A DNA stretch of 64,000 bases from Trichopria drosophilae (GCA_030407085.1 CM059585.1:99232501-99296500); one strand, 5' to 3'; counted from the first letter of the stretch, positions 1-10,431 are shown. The notes: generated from the letters alone by a model not told the origin. Made by a program: numbers and translations.

Positions 1-98
1 GGCCTTACTAGCGGTGTACCCGGGTGACATTCAAGGTCACCGGAGGCACCGGCCAGTAAGGACCGAACATGGTAAAAGAATAGGCGCGACGTCTCACA

Positions 99-3044
99 AT
101 GGCGTCCGGGCAACTTCAGTTTACCCAGATTAACTTGCACCACAGCAAGGGCGCCTCTGCTTGTTTACAGAGGAGCATGGCTGTGGTACACACAGCCATA
201 GCGCTAATCCAAGAACCTTGGATTGTCAAAAATGCCATTAGGGGGCTGGGAGCCTCCCACTGTTTTAGCAAAACAGGGGCGGTCAAACCCAGGGCCTGTA
301 TTCTCACCAAGGGAATCAACGCAGTTCCACTGATGGACCTGAGTAATGAAGACCTAATGGTGATAACAATCAACACAAATGAGTTGGGGAAAATAGCAGT
401 GGCCTCAGTTTACTTCCCATATGATGGGCCTGATAATCCCCCAAGGGAGGTAAGGAAACTGGTGGATCATTGCAGGCAGATGGCGCTCCCCCCTACTGAT
501 AGGCAGTGACGCGAATTCACACCATCAGATATGGGGCAGTACCGACATTAACGAAAGAGGACAGGCGCTGCTGGAATATCTGGTCACCACCGACCTGGAT
601 ATCCGCAACACCGGCAGCACCCCAACCTTTCGCAACGCTATCAGAGCTGAAGTCCTGGACCTCACATTCTGTACCAGTAGCCTCCTCCACAGGATTAAAC
701 ATTGGAGGGTTAAAGATGATCCGTCACTGTCGGATCACATGACGATAGCATTTCACCTGGCGGCTGATGTAGGCGCCAATATGAAATTTATTAGAAACCC
801 CAGAGGTACAGACTGGGAGGGTTTCAAAAGAGACCTAGGTGTAGCTCTCGAGGATGTGCCAAGGACTAGGATCAACAACTCTCTGGCACTAGAGGAAGCA
901 GCCAAGGCGTTCAGCGCAGGCATTAAATATGCCTTCGAGCGAAACTGCCGGGAAACCCCTGTCAGGGACAGGAGGCTGACCTGGTGGAATCGCAGCCTGG
1001 AGGCTAAGAAGGTTAACACTAAAAAGCTTTTCAGGTTAGCCAGGAAGAGGAATTATCCCCAAACCTGGGACAGCTATATTATAGCAAGAGATGCAATCAG
1101 GAAAGCCAAGAAGGACAGCTGGGAATCCTTCTGCTCGGAGGTCGAGAAGGGACCTCCGGCAGCCAGGCTTGGAAAGGTTCTGGCGAAGGACCCGGCTGCA
1201 ATCTTGGGAATACTAAAACTGCCAGATGGCACCAGTACGACGACGGACGCGGAGACACTGGACTGCCTAATCCGAGCCCACTTCCCGGGCTTTTATAGGT
1301 CTGGGAGTGGGAAGGGGGGAGACGAAGACCTGAACCGAGCCGTTCCCGGCTCGAGAGGTGGGATGTCCAAGGCCCGCAGAGAACTTGGACGCCGAATCGC
1401 TCGGGAGATCGTCACCCCCGCGAGGATAAGATGGGCCGTACACTCCTTTAGCCCGTATAAGTCACCGGGGCCAGATGGAATCTATCCAGCTCTTCTTCAA
1501 AGAGCTGGCGATATGATCATAGGACCACTTATGAGACTAACTACAGCTAGTCTCATCCTGGGCCATGTGCCTAGTGCATGGCAGGGTGTTAAGGTGGTTT
1601 TCCTACCTAAAGCAGGGAGATGCGGTTATGAATCGCCCAAGGACTTCAGACCAATCAGTCTAACGTCATTTATACTAAAGTTAGTAGAAAGACTCGTGGA
1701 TAGGTACATGAGGGAGACGATTCTAGCACGATGCCCACTGCACGGGAGCCAACATGCCTACAGAACGGGTCTCTCCACTGAGACGGCACTGCATCAGGCT
1801 GTCTCGCTGATTGAGACCCAGCTGGAGAACAGGGGCTTCGCAGTGGGCGCTCTGCTGGACATTGAGGGGGCCTTCAATCACACCGCGCGAGGAGTGATAA
1901 GGAGAGCCCTCAAGACGCACAACACACCGGAACCAATCGTGGACTGAGTGGACCACATGCTGGCGAATCGTAGTCCGCGAGCGGAGAAAGGTGATACGAA
2001 AATCCAGGGCTATGTTGACTCCGGATATCCACAAGGGGGGGGGGGGGGTTCTTTCGCCACTGCTATGGAATGTAGTGATGAATGAGCTCCTGGTTGGAAT
2101 CACGGAGCTTTGACTACACGTCACGGGATATGCGGACGACGCTCTGATAATTGCCAGGGGGCCGTTCTTGAGACCGCGTACAAGTTTAATGCAGCGCGCA
2201 CTTACATTTGTGGAGCACTGGTGTCAGGAAACGGGGCTCTCTATAAATCCTAGGAAAATAGAGGTGCTGGTGTTCACCAGAAACTACAAATGGGACCGTG
2301 TCTGTCCGCTCACTCTGTCTGGACACAGACTAGAGTACGCGGAAACAGCCAAATACCTCGGGGTGACTCTAGATAGCAAGCTTAGCTGGAAGAAACATCT
2401 GAAAGACAGATGTGCCGGAGTCACAGCTTTCCTATGGCTAATGAGACGAACCATAGGCAGCAGCTGGGGCCTCAAGCCGGCCACTATGCTATGGATATAC
2501 GAGGTTATACTGAAGCCAAGGTTAACCTATGCTTCACTGGCCTGGTGAAACAGGTCCACTATGGCTACGGCTGTCAAGGCCCTAGAGAAAGTGAGAGGGC
2601 TCTTACTCAGGAGTATCACGGGCGCTGCGAGGTCAACCCCCACGGTGGCGCTAGGTGTTCTCCTGGATATAGAGCCCTTTCACATAACTTTGAAAGCCGA
2701 GGCCGCAAAGGCCTGGCGCAGGATCAAAGCAAAGAGTGGGTACAGAAGCTCTGTCAAAAGAACAGGACCACTGGATGCCTACTTTCGGGTAGCGTCTTAG
2801 ACGAGATCGCAGATCACACGTCACCACGCTATCTTTTTGATAAAAAATACAAAATCAGTCTCCCGACCAGAGAAAACTGGGAAAGCAACCATCCGACACT
2901 ACTCAACGGCAACAACTGGTTCACAGATGGGTCAGTTGGGGCGCGGGGGAGTGGAGCAGGGGTATACAGAGGAAGAGGTGGAAAAGGGTCCACATACCCC
3001 TTGGGAGCCTACACCACTGTTTTGCAAGCAGAATTAATGGCTAT
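99..3044 (+). pseudogene. Non-LTR ORF2 remnant: endonuclease, RT and start of RNase H, with several breaks
   Basis: The product would nick target DNA and reverse-transcribe the element. The start at 99 opens with an endonuclease N-terminus (QINL and IQEPW motifs). The frame is lost in the C run at about 488-493, and the endonuclease continues in the next frame (SDH motif just before 739) through the ORF ending at 1947. RT blocks include SPGPDGI, the FRPISLT-like block, LLDIEGAF (first catalytic Asp) and YADD at 2129-2140. Breaks seen are: a TGA at 1945-1947 where Trp is expected; an expanded G run at about 2035-2050 in the PQG loop with a frameshift; TGA at 2112-2114; TGA at 2546-2548 in place of the second Trp of a WW pair; and another frame change near 2785-2800. 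RNase H begins near 2920 (FTDGS) and is cut at 3044 by the BEL element. Confidence 0.88.
3040..3044. repeat. Target-site duplication GCTAT, left copy (right copy 9645-9649)
   Basis: GCTAT directly precedes the 5' LTR and is repeated directly after the 3' LTR. The duplication is 5 bp, as expected for BEL/Pao integrases. It lies in the RNase H coding region of the older non-LTR element, which proves the order of insertion. Confidence 0.93.
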
Positions 3045-3500
3045 TGTTCGCGTATGTATCGATAGCGAAATCTATTGTACCGATCATACCAAGTGTCCAG
3101 CGGTTCCGTCGGTGGCAGTACTTTGCTGGTGCACTTATTGCCAATTTGAATCTCGCGAATAATTTATTGTATAGCGAAAAGGGGGGAAGCGAACAAGCTT
3201 CCGTATACGTACCGTCCGGTTCAGTTCGATTTGGCGTCAGCAATCCGTCGGATCGCCGAATCTGCTCCGTTCGTCAACGGAAAGCGTCATTCGGAACCGC
3301 GCAACTTTTCCTCGCAGTTTTGGAAAATCTCGTTTTCCGTGTTCACGCACCCTCGTTGCGTTCTACCAGTTGCTGTTGGAATAAATTATTGTGAAGTTGG
3401 TATCAAGGTGCACGTTTAATTTTATTTTTCCTTCGGATCCTGGACCATTAACCAGCGGCTTGCCGATCACTACTTGAGGCCACCGCTAGTAAAAAGAACA
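3045..3500 (+). repeat. 5' LTR of the BEL/Pao element
   Basis: The 456-bp LTR starts TGTTCGCG and ends AAAGAACA, with TG...CA termini. It matches 9189-9644 without a difference on visual comparison (constant offset of 6144). An AATAAA at 3380-3385 is a candidate polyadenylation signal. Short ORFs within it are not conserved genes; they occur in both LTRs because the LTRs are identical. Confidence 0.95.
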
Positions 3501-3501
3501 T

Positions 3502-3519
3502 TGGCGATCCTGCCAGGAT
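3502..3519 (+). other. Primer binding site, probably for tRNA-Arg
   Basis: TGGCGATCCTGCCAGGAT begins two bases after the 5' LTR. TGG pairs with a tRNA CCA end. The rest is complementary to a 3' acceptor/T-arm ending in ...GGATCG, which I recall as typical of insect tRNA-Arg. The position is certain; the tRNA identity is from memory. Confidence 0.75.
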
Positions 3520-4050
3520 AGTTTCAGTGAAACTGTGCACTTGCAATTTAGTCCTAAAAAACATTAAAATCGTGGACATTCTGTGCATCTTTCAGTGACA
3601 TTCAAAGGACTTTCGAAGAAAATAGTGAGCGAGTGGCAATTTCGGAGCAAATCGTGCGATTTCGGAGTGCTGGGAAGTTCATTGGCACGACATTTAGGAT
3701 CCCCGAACGTTAAAATTCGCCGAGTGTCTTGAAACTTCGCACGTTTCAAGTGTGCCGCGGCCATTTTGGGACGCCACTTGTGCGGCGAATAGCCACGTGT
3801 TCGAGAGCTTTGGACGCTTCGCGGTTTTCGCGGCCATTTTGGAACGCCGCCTGTGAAACGGAAACGAAGCCCGAAAGACGAACTCTGCTCTCTCAAGTAC
3901 GACATCTATGTGCATGCTTTGCAATCAATAACGTGCATTCGATCATCATCGATACGTACAAAATTTCTCCGTGGAGAAGGGAGAATAATAATATTTACTC
4001 GCTTCGTTCAATTTGTTGTCAATTGAAGTTCTATTTCTAGGAACTTCTTT
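3520..4050 (+). other. BEL/Pao leader between primer binding site and gag-pol
   Basis: About 530 bp of untranslated leader. It contains two imperfect direct copies of a segment reading GCGGCCATTTTGG followed by ACGCC, near 3757-3775 and 3828-3847. The packaging signal would be expected here. No conserved ORF is seen. Confidence 0.6.
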
Positions 4051-7000
4051 ATGTCTATTAAGATTGAGAGTAAAGACAGTTTAACTTCAAGTTCAGAGAC
4101 TATTGATTCTCTCGTAAGTTGTTTTGGTAACCAAGCAATCAGGTCAAACGTAACTGAGATGGAAGATTTCGACGGTGTCTTGTTGGAGCAGGAAGCTCTC
4201 TTCGAAACTCTATCGCGCAACTGCAGTGTAATGCGTGAGTTGTTTTCGAATCCTACGGCCGAAAATACTCCAAAGATTTGGTCTCGTATGGAATACATAG
4301 AGTCTATCTGGCGCAAATGTGGAGATTTTCACCTGTCTCTTAATCGGCTGTCAACTCCTACTATTCGGAAGGAAGAGCCTTATTTCACGGAGAACAGTTT
4401 TGCTTCGACGGAGAATATTTATTTGGATACCGTAGCGGCTGCCAAAGTCATCGTCTTAGGCCCACCAAGTTACCTCAATCGACCAACCGCCTCTGCGACA
4501 TTGACAGCGAGAGATGCAGCTCGACCTTCAGTTCGGGTATCTCCTATTAATTTACCTAAGTTTTCAGGCGCATACAAGGATTGGGTCACCTTCAGTGACT
4601 ATTTCACTTCTCTAATTATAAACGACGATAATTTTGATGATTTGCAAAAATTGCATTACCTAAAGTCTAGCCTTGATGGAGAGGCTGCTAAATTACTTAG
4701 TAATGTTTCGGTTACTGCTGCGAACTTTCAATCGTCTTGGAAAAAATTAAAAGATCGTTATTCGAACAAAAGGTGTCTTTTAAATATTCATTTAACGAAT
4801 TTGTTCGCGATTAAACCGATCTCTAACTCATCTCCAATGACTTTGCGCAAATTGATAGATAGTGCATGCGAATCAATAGAAGCCATATCTGTCTTAGGGC
4901 GTCCTACCGATCAGTGGGACGATATTTTAATTTTCTTGATTACTAAGCGGTTCGATAAAAATACGCGTGAGACATGGGAGATGCAGTTGGACGATTCGGA
5001 CGAATTTCCGGTTTTTTCCGATCTTCAAAAATTCTTAAATAGACGCATCCGAGCGCTCGAAGCCGCGACAGATCCGTCCGAAAAAATTCCCGTGCAATTC
5101 CACGCGAAATCAACTAAAGTTCAATCGCATCATTCAGAAGCCTCTCCACCTCGGTGCCTTGTATGCTCTGAAGCTCATCCTCTTTATCGATGTAAAAGCT
5201 TCATAGCGAAATCTATGAAGGAGAAATTAGATATTATAAAAACTAATAAATTGTGTCAAAATTGTCTCACGTCCTTCCATCGTGGAAGGCCATGCGGGAG
5301 CATACTTCGTTGCTTGCACTGTAAGAAAATGCACCATTCGTTAATGCATTTCAATAACAAAACCGAAACTGCTGGAGTGAGGGAGGAACCCCCACCAACC
5401 AGGCCTGTAATAATTCAGAGTTCTAATGATAATGAATTGACAGACGATCGGTTCGTCGCTACATCCCACTTTTCGAGTGGATCTCAATTATCACACCGCA
5501 TTCTCACTACAGCTTGGGTGGTGATTTCCTCCGCCGCTCAGCGACCAATAACGGTTCGCGTTCTTTTAGACCAAGGATCCACGCACACGTTCATTTCTAG
5601 GAAATTAGCTAACGCGTTGAACTCGAAGACTTACCCAGTGTCAGCGGAAGTCACGGTTCTCGGGAGTCAATCGTTTAATCGTGTTACTCGTCTTATTCCA
5701 ATCACTGTACAGGCAACTCGGGGCGATATGACAGTTCTCTCAACTGAAGCCTTGATTTTAGATTCGCTAACTTCTTACGTACCTAATTTCTGCCTTCCGC
5801 TTTCAAATTGGGATCACCTTCGTGATTTAACCTTTGCTGATGAGCGACCGACAGACGACACTCCCATCCATGCTATCTTTGGAGTCGACGTTTATCCTTA
5901 CGCACTCCTTGATGGAATACGTCGAGGTAAACTTGGAGAGCCTGTAGCTCAAAGAACAATATTCGGATGGGTCCTTTCTGGTCAAACTGAGCCACTTTCT
6001 CCTTCCGAACCCATTGTTCAGGTTCACCACATTCAAGTGTACGAAGAAATTAATAGAACTCTTCGTCAATTCTGGGAAGTAGAGGAAGGTCCCTCGTTCC
6101 AGCCTCCTTCTGAGGAAGATATTAAGTGTGAATCACACTTTCGCGATTCTTTTTTCCGTACTTCGGACGGGCGATATATCGTTAGAATTCCGTTCAAGGA
6201 TAATCCTCCTCTCGATATTGGCCAAACGCGCTGTCAGTCCCAAAAGGTGCTCTATTCAATTGAGAGGAGACTTGCCAAACGTCCTGAAGAATATGAGTCG
6301 TATAACGCCTTCTTACGTGAATATCAGGACCTAGGTCACATGAGATCAGTAGAGCCAGAGTTCGAATTGCCGATTCAGTGTGTTTATTTGCCCCATCATC
6401 CGGTAGTGAAGGCTACTAGTGCCACAACGAAGATGAGGGTTGTTTTCAACGCTTCGAGTCCGTCTTCAAACCAAAAGTCCTTAAATGACCTTCAAATGGT
6501 GGGTCCAAAACTTCAACTAGATCTCCCTATGCTTTTAACGCGTTGGCGTGTTCATCGTTACGTGTATTGTGCTGACATTGAAAAGATGTTCAGACAAATA
6601 CTCGTTGATGAACGGGATCTTAACTATCAAAGGATTCTCTGGCGAGCTGACCCTTCAAAACAGGTACAAGATTTCCAGCTCTTGACGGTGACTTATGGAA
6701 CGGCCAGCGCTCCGTTCCTAGCGATGAGAGTTTTGAAGCAACTCGCCCTCGATGAAGGGCACGACCTTCCTTTGGCCGTTTCGGTCATTCAAGACAGAAT
6801 CTATGTCGATGATTGTCTGTTCGGTGCGGATAATGTCCAGCTCGCTAAACTCACGCGAGATCATCTGATCGCCTTACTCAGAAAAGGTGGGTTTTCGCTC
6901 AGAAAGTGGGCCAGTAATTCAACTGAGCTCTTAGATGACATTGACACCAAAAATCATGGACTAGCTTGTGATAAGTCGCTTCAGCCTGATGAGAGCTTAA

Positions 7001-9045
7001 GAATCTTGGGTATTTCCTGGAACCCAGCTTCCGACAGTTATCGATTCTCTGTTCAAACGGAAGAGATGGGCGAAATCACCAGTGGCGCAGTCATACTAGC
7101 CCGACTCGTAAAGCAAATACGGGAATTGCCTGAATTTCAGTCATTCCTAACGTACTGTTGGACTGACGCTGCAATCGTCCAAGCATGGCTAAAAAAGTCT
7201 TCCTCTCACTGGAAGACTTTTGTCGCCAACAGAGTCTCAGAGATTCACACTATTCTTCCGGAGGTTACTTGGCGTCATGTTTCCGGTTCTGAGAACCCGG
7301 CCGACCTGGCTTCTCGAGGTCTTAAAGCCGAAGAAATCCTTACAAATTCTTTGTGGTGGCGGGGACCCTCTTGGCTCTCCCTCGATTCTAGCGAATGGCC
7401 CTCTGTCGAGCCTACATTGCCCGATAATGCACTCTTGGAACAGCGACCAACCAGTACAACTGCATTGACCTCCATTGTCACTCCCGTCAATAATTTTGAA
7501 ATACCAAAACGTTTCTCATCGTGGTTACGATTACTCCGTGTAACCGCATACATCTTACGTTGGTTAGATTACAAAAGAGCCCCGAAAATTCGTTCGTTGC
7601 CAGTACTGCCAAATGCTGTGGAAATCCAAGCGGCCTCAAATCGGTGGATTTCCCTTCTACAAGCACATCACTTCTCAGCTGAGATAAAGTTGCTTCGGGA
7701 GAATGAGCCTAATACGAACGGCATAAGATCTTTGAAACAAGATCAAACTCTCAAGCGGTGCAGTCAGCTTCGTCGGCTCAATCCGATCCTTGACGCTGAT
7801 GGACTTTTACGAGTGGGTGGAAGACTGTCTCTCAGTCGGTTGGACCCTTCTGCCAAATTCCCATACATATTAGGAAATGATTCAACTTCGCGACTCATTA
7901 TACTAGATTCACACCAACGTTGCTTGCATGGTGGGATTGCTCTCACTTTGAGTACCCTCCGTGATTCTTATTGGGTGTTGCAAGCTCGTAAAGTAGTGAA
8001 ATCAGTAATCTTTCATTGTGTGACCTGTGCCCGTTTTCGAGCCGAAATTCCTGTGCAACTGATGGGTCCCTTACCTTCATTTCGGGTGGAGAACCCTGGG
8101 TATCCATTTGCAGTATGTGGGGTAGATTATGCAGGACCACTCTCAGTCCGCATGTCTGGCGGCCGTGGTGTCCGTTCCCGGCCAGCATGGGTGGCAGTGT
8201 TCGTCTGTCTCGCTACGAAAGCCGTACATCTCGAGGTAGTTTCCGAATATACTAGTTCTGCGTTTTTAGCGGCGTTTGACCGATTCTGTTCTCGGCGCAA
8301 TAAACCGTCTACAATGTATAGCGATAATGGACCCAACTTCCAAGGCGCGGACAAGGAACTGCGTAACACTTTTCGCGAACTAAAATCGGATCCTAAAGTT
8401 CAGGCTGAACTTGCAAAGGATGGGATTCTGTGGGAATTCATTCCCCCAGCCGCACCCCATTTCGGAGGCCTGTGGGAAGCGGCGGTCAAAGGCATGAAAC
8501 ATCATCTTTATAGAGTCTTGGGTTCTCGTACTCCTACATTTGAGGAGCTTACCACTTTAATGTGTCGCATTGAATCATGTATGAATTCCAGACCCATAGG
8601 CTCCCTTACGGATGATGTGGAGAGCCTTGATGCTTTGACTCCGGGGCATTTCCTTGTCCACCGCCAGTTAACTTCAGTCGTACGCCCTAGTTTAGATAAC
8701 GTACCTGCGAATCGATTGTCTCGCTGGCAATTAATGAGTCAATTGCTTGAGCAATTTTGGCGAAGTTGGTCCGAAGACTATGTTAGATCTTGCCAACATA
8801 GGACCAAATGGCAGAAAAGAACTGCACTTCTAAAAGTAGGTCAAATTGTACTATTGCGTCATGATAATCTTCCGCCAGCACGGTGGAAGTTGGGTCGGAT
8901 CACACGTTGTTACCCCGGATCTGATGGCTTAGTTCGTGTAGTTTCCGTTAAAACTGCTACGTCGGAGTATGACCGTCCGATCACAAAATTAGCTCTTCTA
9001 CCAATCGATATAGAGGACACTAAGGATTCTGAATTAAATGACTAA
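4051..9045 (+). CDS. BEL/Pao gag-pol polyprotein, uninterrupted, with in-frame loss in RNase H
   Basis: The 1664-residue ORF has no stop or frameshift. In order: a gag-like (DUF1759-type) region at about 165-330 (LPKFSG...W); Cys/His zinc knuckles from C369 and C402; an aspartic protease with DQGST at D507 (DSGS or DTGS is more usual); RT with the first catalytic Asp at 842 and YVDD at 918-921; the late RNase H block CWTD at 1036-1039; integrase with an H1288...C1323-x2-C1326 zinc domain and D1359, D1425, E1476; and a C-terminal DUF5641-like tail (PPARWKLGRI) before TAA. Between the end of RT (about residue 1003) and GAVILARL (about 1008), the stretch that normally links RT to RNase H and carries the first acidic residues is missing, roughly 150-200 residues by family comparison. 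RNase H is therefore probably inactive. Start choice: first ATG of the open frame. Confidence 0.93.
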   Translation: MSIKIESKDSLTSSSETIDSLVSCFGNQAIRSNVTEMEDFDGVLLEQEALFETLSRNCSVMRELFSNPTAENTPKIWSRMEYIESIWRKCGDFHLSLNRLSTPTIRKEEPYFTENSFASTENIYLDTVAAAKVIVLGPPSYLNRPTASATLTARDAARPSVRVSPINLPKFSGAYKDWVTFSDYFTSLIINDDNFDDLQKLHYLKSSLDGEAAKLLSNVSVTAANFQSSWKKLKDRYSNKRCLLNIHLTNLFAIKPISNSSPMTLRKLIDSACESIEAISVLGRPTDQWDDILIFLITKRFDKNTRETWEMQLDDSDEFPVFSDLQKFLNRRIRALEAATDPSEKIPVQFHAKSTKVQSHHSEASPPRCLVCSEAHPLYRCKSFIAKSMKEKLDIIKTNKLCQNCLTSFHRGRPCGSILRCLHCKKMHHSLMHFNNKTETAGVREEPPPTRPVIIQSSNDNELTDDRFVATSHFSSGSQLSHRILTTAWVVISSAAQRPITVRVLLDQGSTHTFISRKLANALNSKTYPVSAEVTVLGSQSFNRVTRLIPITVQATRGDMTVLSTEALILDSLTSYVPNFCLPLSNWDHLRDLTFADERPTDDTPIHAIFGVDVYPYALLDGIRRGKLGEPVAQRTIFGWVLSGQTEPLSPSEPIVQVHHIQVYEEINRTLRQFWEVEEGPSFQPPSEEDIKCESHFRDSFFRTSDGRYIVRIPFKDNPPLDIGQTRCQSQKVLYSIERRLAKRPEEYESYNAFLREYQDLGHMRSVEPEFELPIQCVYLPHHPVVKATSATTKMRVVFNASSPSSNQKSLNDLQMVGPKLQLDLPMLLTRWRVHRYVYCADIEKMFRQILVDERDLNYQRILWRADPSKQVQDFQLLTVTYGTASAPFLAMRVLKQLALDEGHDLPLAVSVIQDRIYVDDCLFGADNVQLAKLTRDHLIALLRKGGFSLRKWASNSTELLDDIDTKNHGLACDKSLQPDESLRILGISWNPASDSYRFSVQTEEMGEITSGAVILARLVKQIRELPEFQSFLTYCWTDAAIVQAWLKKSSSHWKTFVANRVSEIHTILPEVTWRHVSGSENPADLASRGLKAEEILTNSLWWRGPSWLSLDSSEWPSVEPTLPDNALLEQRPTSTTALTSIVTPVNNFEIPKRFSSWLRLLRVTAYILRWLDYKRAPKIRSLPVLPNAVEIQAASNRWISLLQAHHFSAEIKLLRENEPNTNGIRSLKQDQTLKRCSQLRRLNPILDADGLLRVGGRLSLSRLDPSAKFPYILGNDSTSRLIILDSHQRCLHGGIALTLSTLRDSYWVLQARKVVKSVIFHCVTCARFRAEIPVQLMGPLPSFRVENPGYPFAVCGVDYAGPLSVRMSGGRGVRSRPAWVAVFVCLATKAVHLEVVSEYTSSAFLAAFDRFCSRRNKPSTMYSDNGPNFQGADKELRNTFRELKSDPKVQAELAKDGILWEFIPPAAPHFGGLWEAAVKGMKHHLYRVLGSRTPTFEELTTLMCRIESCMNSRPIGSLTDDVESLDALTPGHFLVHRQLTSVVRPSLDNVPANRLSRWQLMSQLLEQFWRSWSEDYVRSCQHRTKWQKRTALLKVGQIVLLRHDNLPPARWKLGRITRCYPGSDGLVRVVSVKTATSEYDRPITKLALLPIDIEDTKDSELND

Positions 9046-9175
9046 GGAATACCAGATCTTAAGGGCTAACGGTTTGCCTCCTGGCCCCTGCGCGTTATCA
9101 TTTAAAACCTTAGATTTAAGATAGATTTCTCATAAGTTCATACGCTTAATTTGTTTATGTTGCGATGTATATCGC
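9046..9175 (+). other. BEL/Pao 3' untranslated segment
   Basis: Short non-coding stretch between the polyprotein stop and the purine-rich tract. No ORF or envelope remnant is visible. Confidence 0.6.
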
Positions 9176-9188
9176 AAGGCGGGCGGCA
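9176..9188 (+). other. Purine-rich tract before the 3' LTR
   Basis: AAGGCGGGCGGCA abuts the 3' LTR, in the place where plus-strand synthesis is primed. It is mostly purine with C interruptions, so the exact tract is tentative. Confidence 0.6.
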
Positions 9189-9644
9189 TGTTCGCGTATG
9201 TATCGATAGCGAAATCTATTGTACCGATCATACCAAGTGTCCAGCGGTTCCGTCGGTGGCAGTACTTTGCTGGTGCACTTATTGCCAATTTGAATCTCGC
9301 GAATAATTTATTGTATAGCGAAAAGGGGGGAAGCGAACAAGCTTCCGTATACGTACCGTCCGGTTCAGTTCGATTTGGCGTCAGCAATCCGTCGGATCGC
9401 CGAATCTGCTCCGTTCGTCAACGGAAAGCGTCATTCGGAACCGCGCAACTTTTCCTCGCAGTTTTGGAAAATCTCGTTTTCCGTGTTCACGCACCCTCGT
9501 TGCGTTCTACCAGTTGCTGTTGGAATAAATTATTGTGAAGTTGGTATCAAGGTGCACGTTTAATTTTATTTTTCCTTCGGATCCTGGACCATTAACCAGC
9601 GGCTTGCCGATCACTACTTGAGGCCACCGCTAGTAAAAAGAACA
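9189..9644 (+). repeat. 3' LTR of the BEL/Pao element
   Basis: Direct repeat of 3045-3500 with the same TG...CA ends. It is followed immediately by the GCTAT duplication and then by the continuation of the interrupted RNase H domain. Confidence 0.95.
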
Positions 9645-10349
9645 GCTATCATTCAGTGTTCATATAGAGCGCTGAATGAGGATAACGGTAATAATACCAC
9701 CATTTTTTCTGATAGCAGGGGAGCCTTACAGGCCCTCAACAACTTTAGCACAAGGTCAGGACTAGTCTGGGACTGCTAACAGTCCCTGAATAGATTAGCT
9801 GCGAAAACCCGCGTCACGCTGCGCTGGATTCCAAGCCACTGTGGATTCAAAGGCAACATGATGGCGGATAAGCTAGCCAAACTGGCAGCAAAAAAGAATT
9901 TTATTGGCCCCGCACCCGTGGTGGGCGTGTACAAAAACCTCGCTCGGGAAGCATTCCGGACGAAGGTTGAGCTCGAACACCAAAGGATATGGGGTTCCAC
10001 ACCGGGATGCAGGCAAGCCAAACTTTTTATTGGCGACAGCTGGCCCTGCAGATGGAAACCGGTATTCCTGAATGCCAAAAGATCGGTGGCCAAAGATCTC
10101 GTGGCAATGATCACTGGGCACGGGGATCTCCGGGGACATCTCCACAAAATAGGACTATCAGACTCGACGGCCTGCAGGTACTGTGGAGAGGCGGTAGAAA
10201 CCGCCGAACACATTCTTTGCGAATGCCATGCCACCACTAGACATAGAGTGGAAGGGATGGGCAAACCTGCACTGACAAGGCAGGATATCACCTCCATGGA
10301 GGCTGCGACCATGGCCGCGGTCTGGATGGCCATGCGCCGTGCCATATAG
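9645..10349 (+). pseudogene. Non-LTR ORF2 remnant, 3' part: rest of RNase H plus Cys/His tail
   Basis: This segment continues the ORF interrupted at 3044; with one copy of the 5-bp duplication removed the reading frame joins. It supplies the later RNase H blocks (FSDSRGAL, then RWIPSHCG followed by N and the D of ADKLA). A C-terminal cluster, CRYCGE...EHILCEC, near 10178-10230 is the usual end of RNase H-bearing non-LTR ORF2 proteins. One in-frame TAA lies at 9777-9779; downstream of it the frame is open to TAG at 10347-10349. Without the insertion this would be the C-terminus of the same protein. Confidence 0.88.
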
Positions 10350-10431
10350 AAGGAGGTCATAGGAGGAGTGCAAAGGGACTACCCAAGCACTCAGGTTTTC
10401 GGTCTGTGTGACCAAACCAACTCAAACTTTA

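Larger units (their letters stand above)
3045..9644 (+). mobile_element. BEL/Pao LTR retrotransposon, complete with both LTRs and target-site duplication
   Basis: A 6.6-kb element runs from TG at 3045 to CA at 9644. It is bounded by 456-bp direct LTRs and flanked by GCTAT (3040-3044 and 9645-9649), a 5-bp duplication normal for BEL/Pao. Inside are a primer binding site, a leader, one long gag-pol ORF with the BEL order (gag, zinc knuckles, protease, RT, RNase H, integrase, C-terminal domain) and a purine-rich tract. The LTRs show no differences I could find, and the ORF has no stop or frameshift, so insertion is recent relative to decay of the host element. There is no env-like ORF. An internal loss within RNase H is described with the polyprotein. 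Confidence 0.96.
1..10420 (+). mobile_element. Decayed RNase H-bearing non-LTR retrotransposon, split by a BEL/Pao insertion
   Basis: Reading through with the 3045-9644 insertion removed gives an apurinic-type endonuclease, a reverse transcriptase, an RNase H domain and a C-terminal Cys/His cluster, in the order typical of the R1/LOA/I group of insect non-LTR elements. The left edge runs off the window, so an upstream ORF1 cannot be judged. The 3' edge is approximate: the last recognisable codons end at 10349 and no poly(A) or TSD is clear before the next element begins near 10432. The copy is GC-richer than the surrounding DNA. It carries at least two frameshifts and four in-frame stops, so it is dead. 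The RNase H-bearing type is clear; the exact clade is inferred. Confidence 0.88.

Noticed and set aside
1..98. Possible ORF1 end of the first non-LTR element
   Set aside because: Too short and no zinc-knuckle or gag motif visible; the upstream part lies outside the window.
3044..3419. Short ORFs inside the 5' LTR, repeated exactly at 9188-9563
   Set aside because: They recur only because the LTRs are identical; there is no codon or family support.
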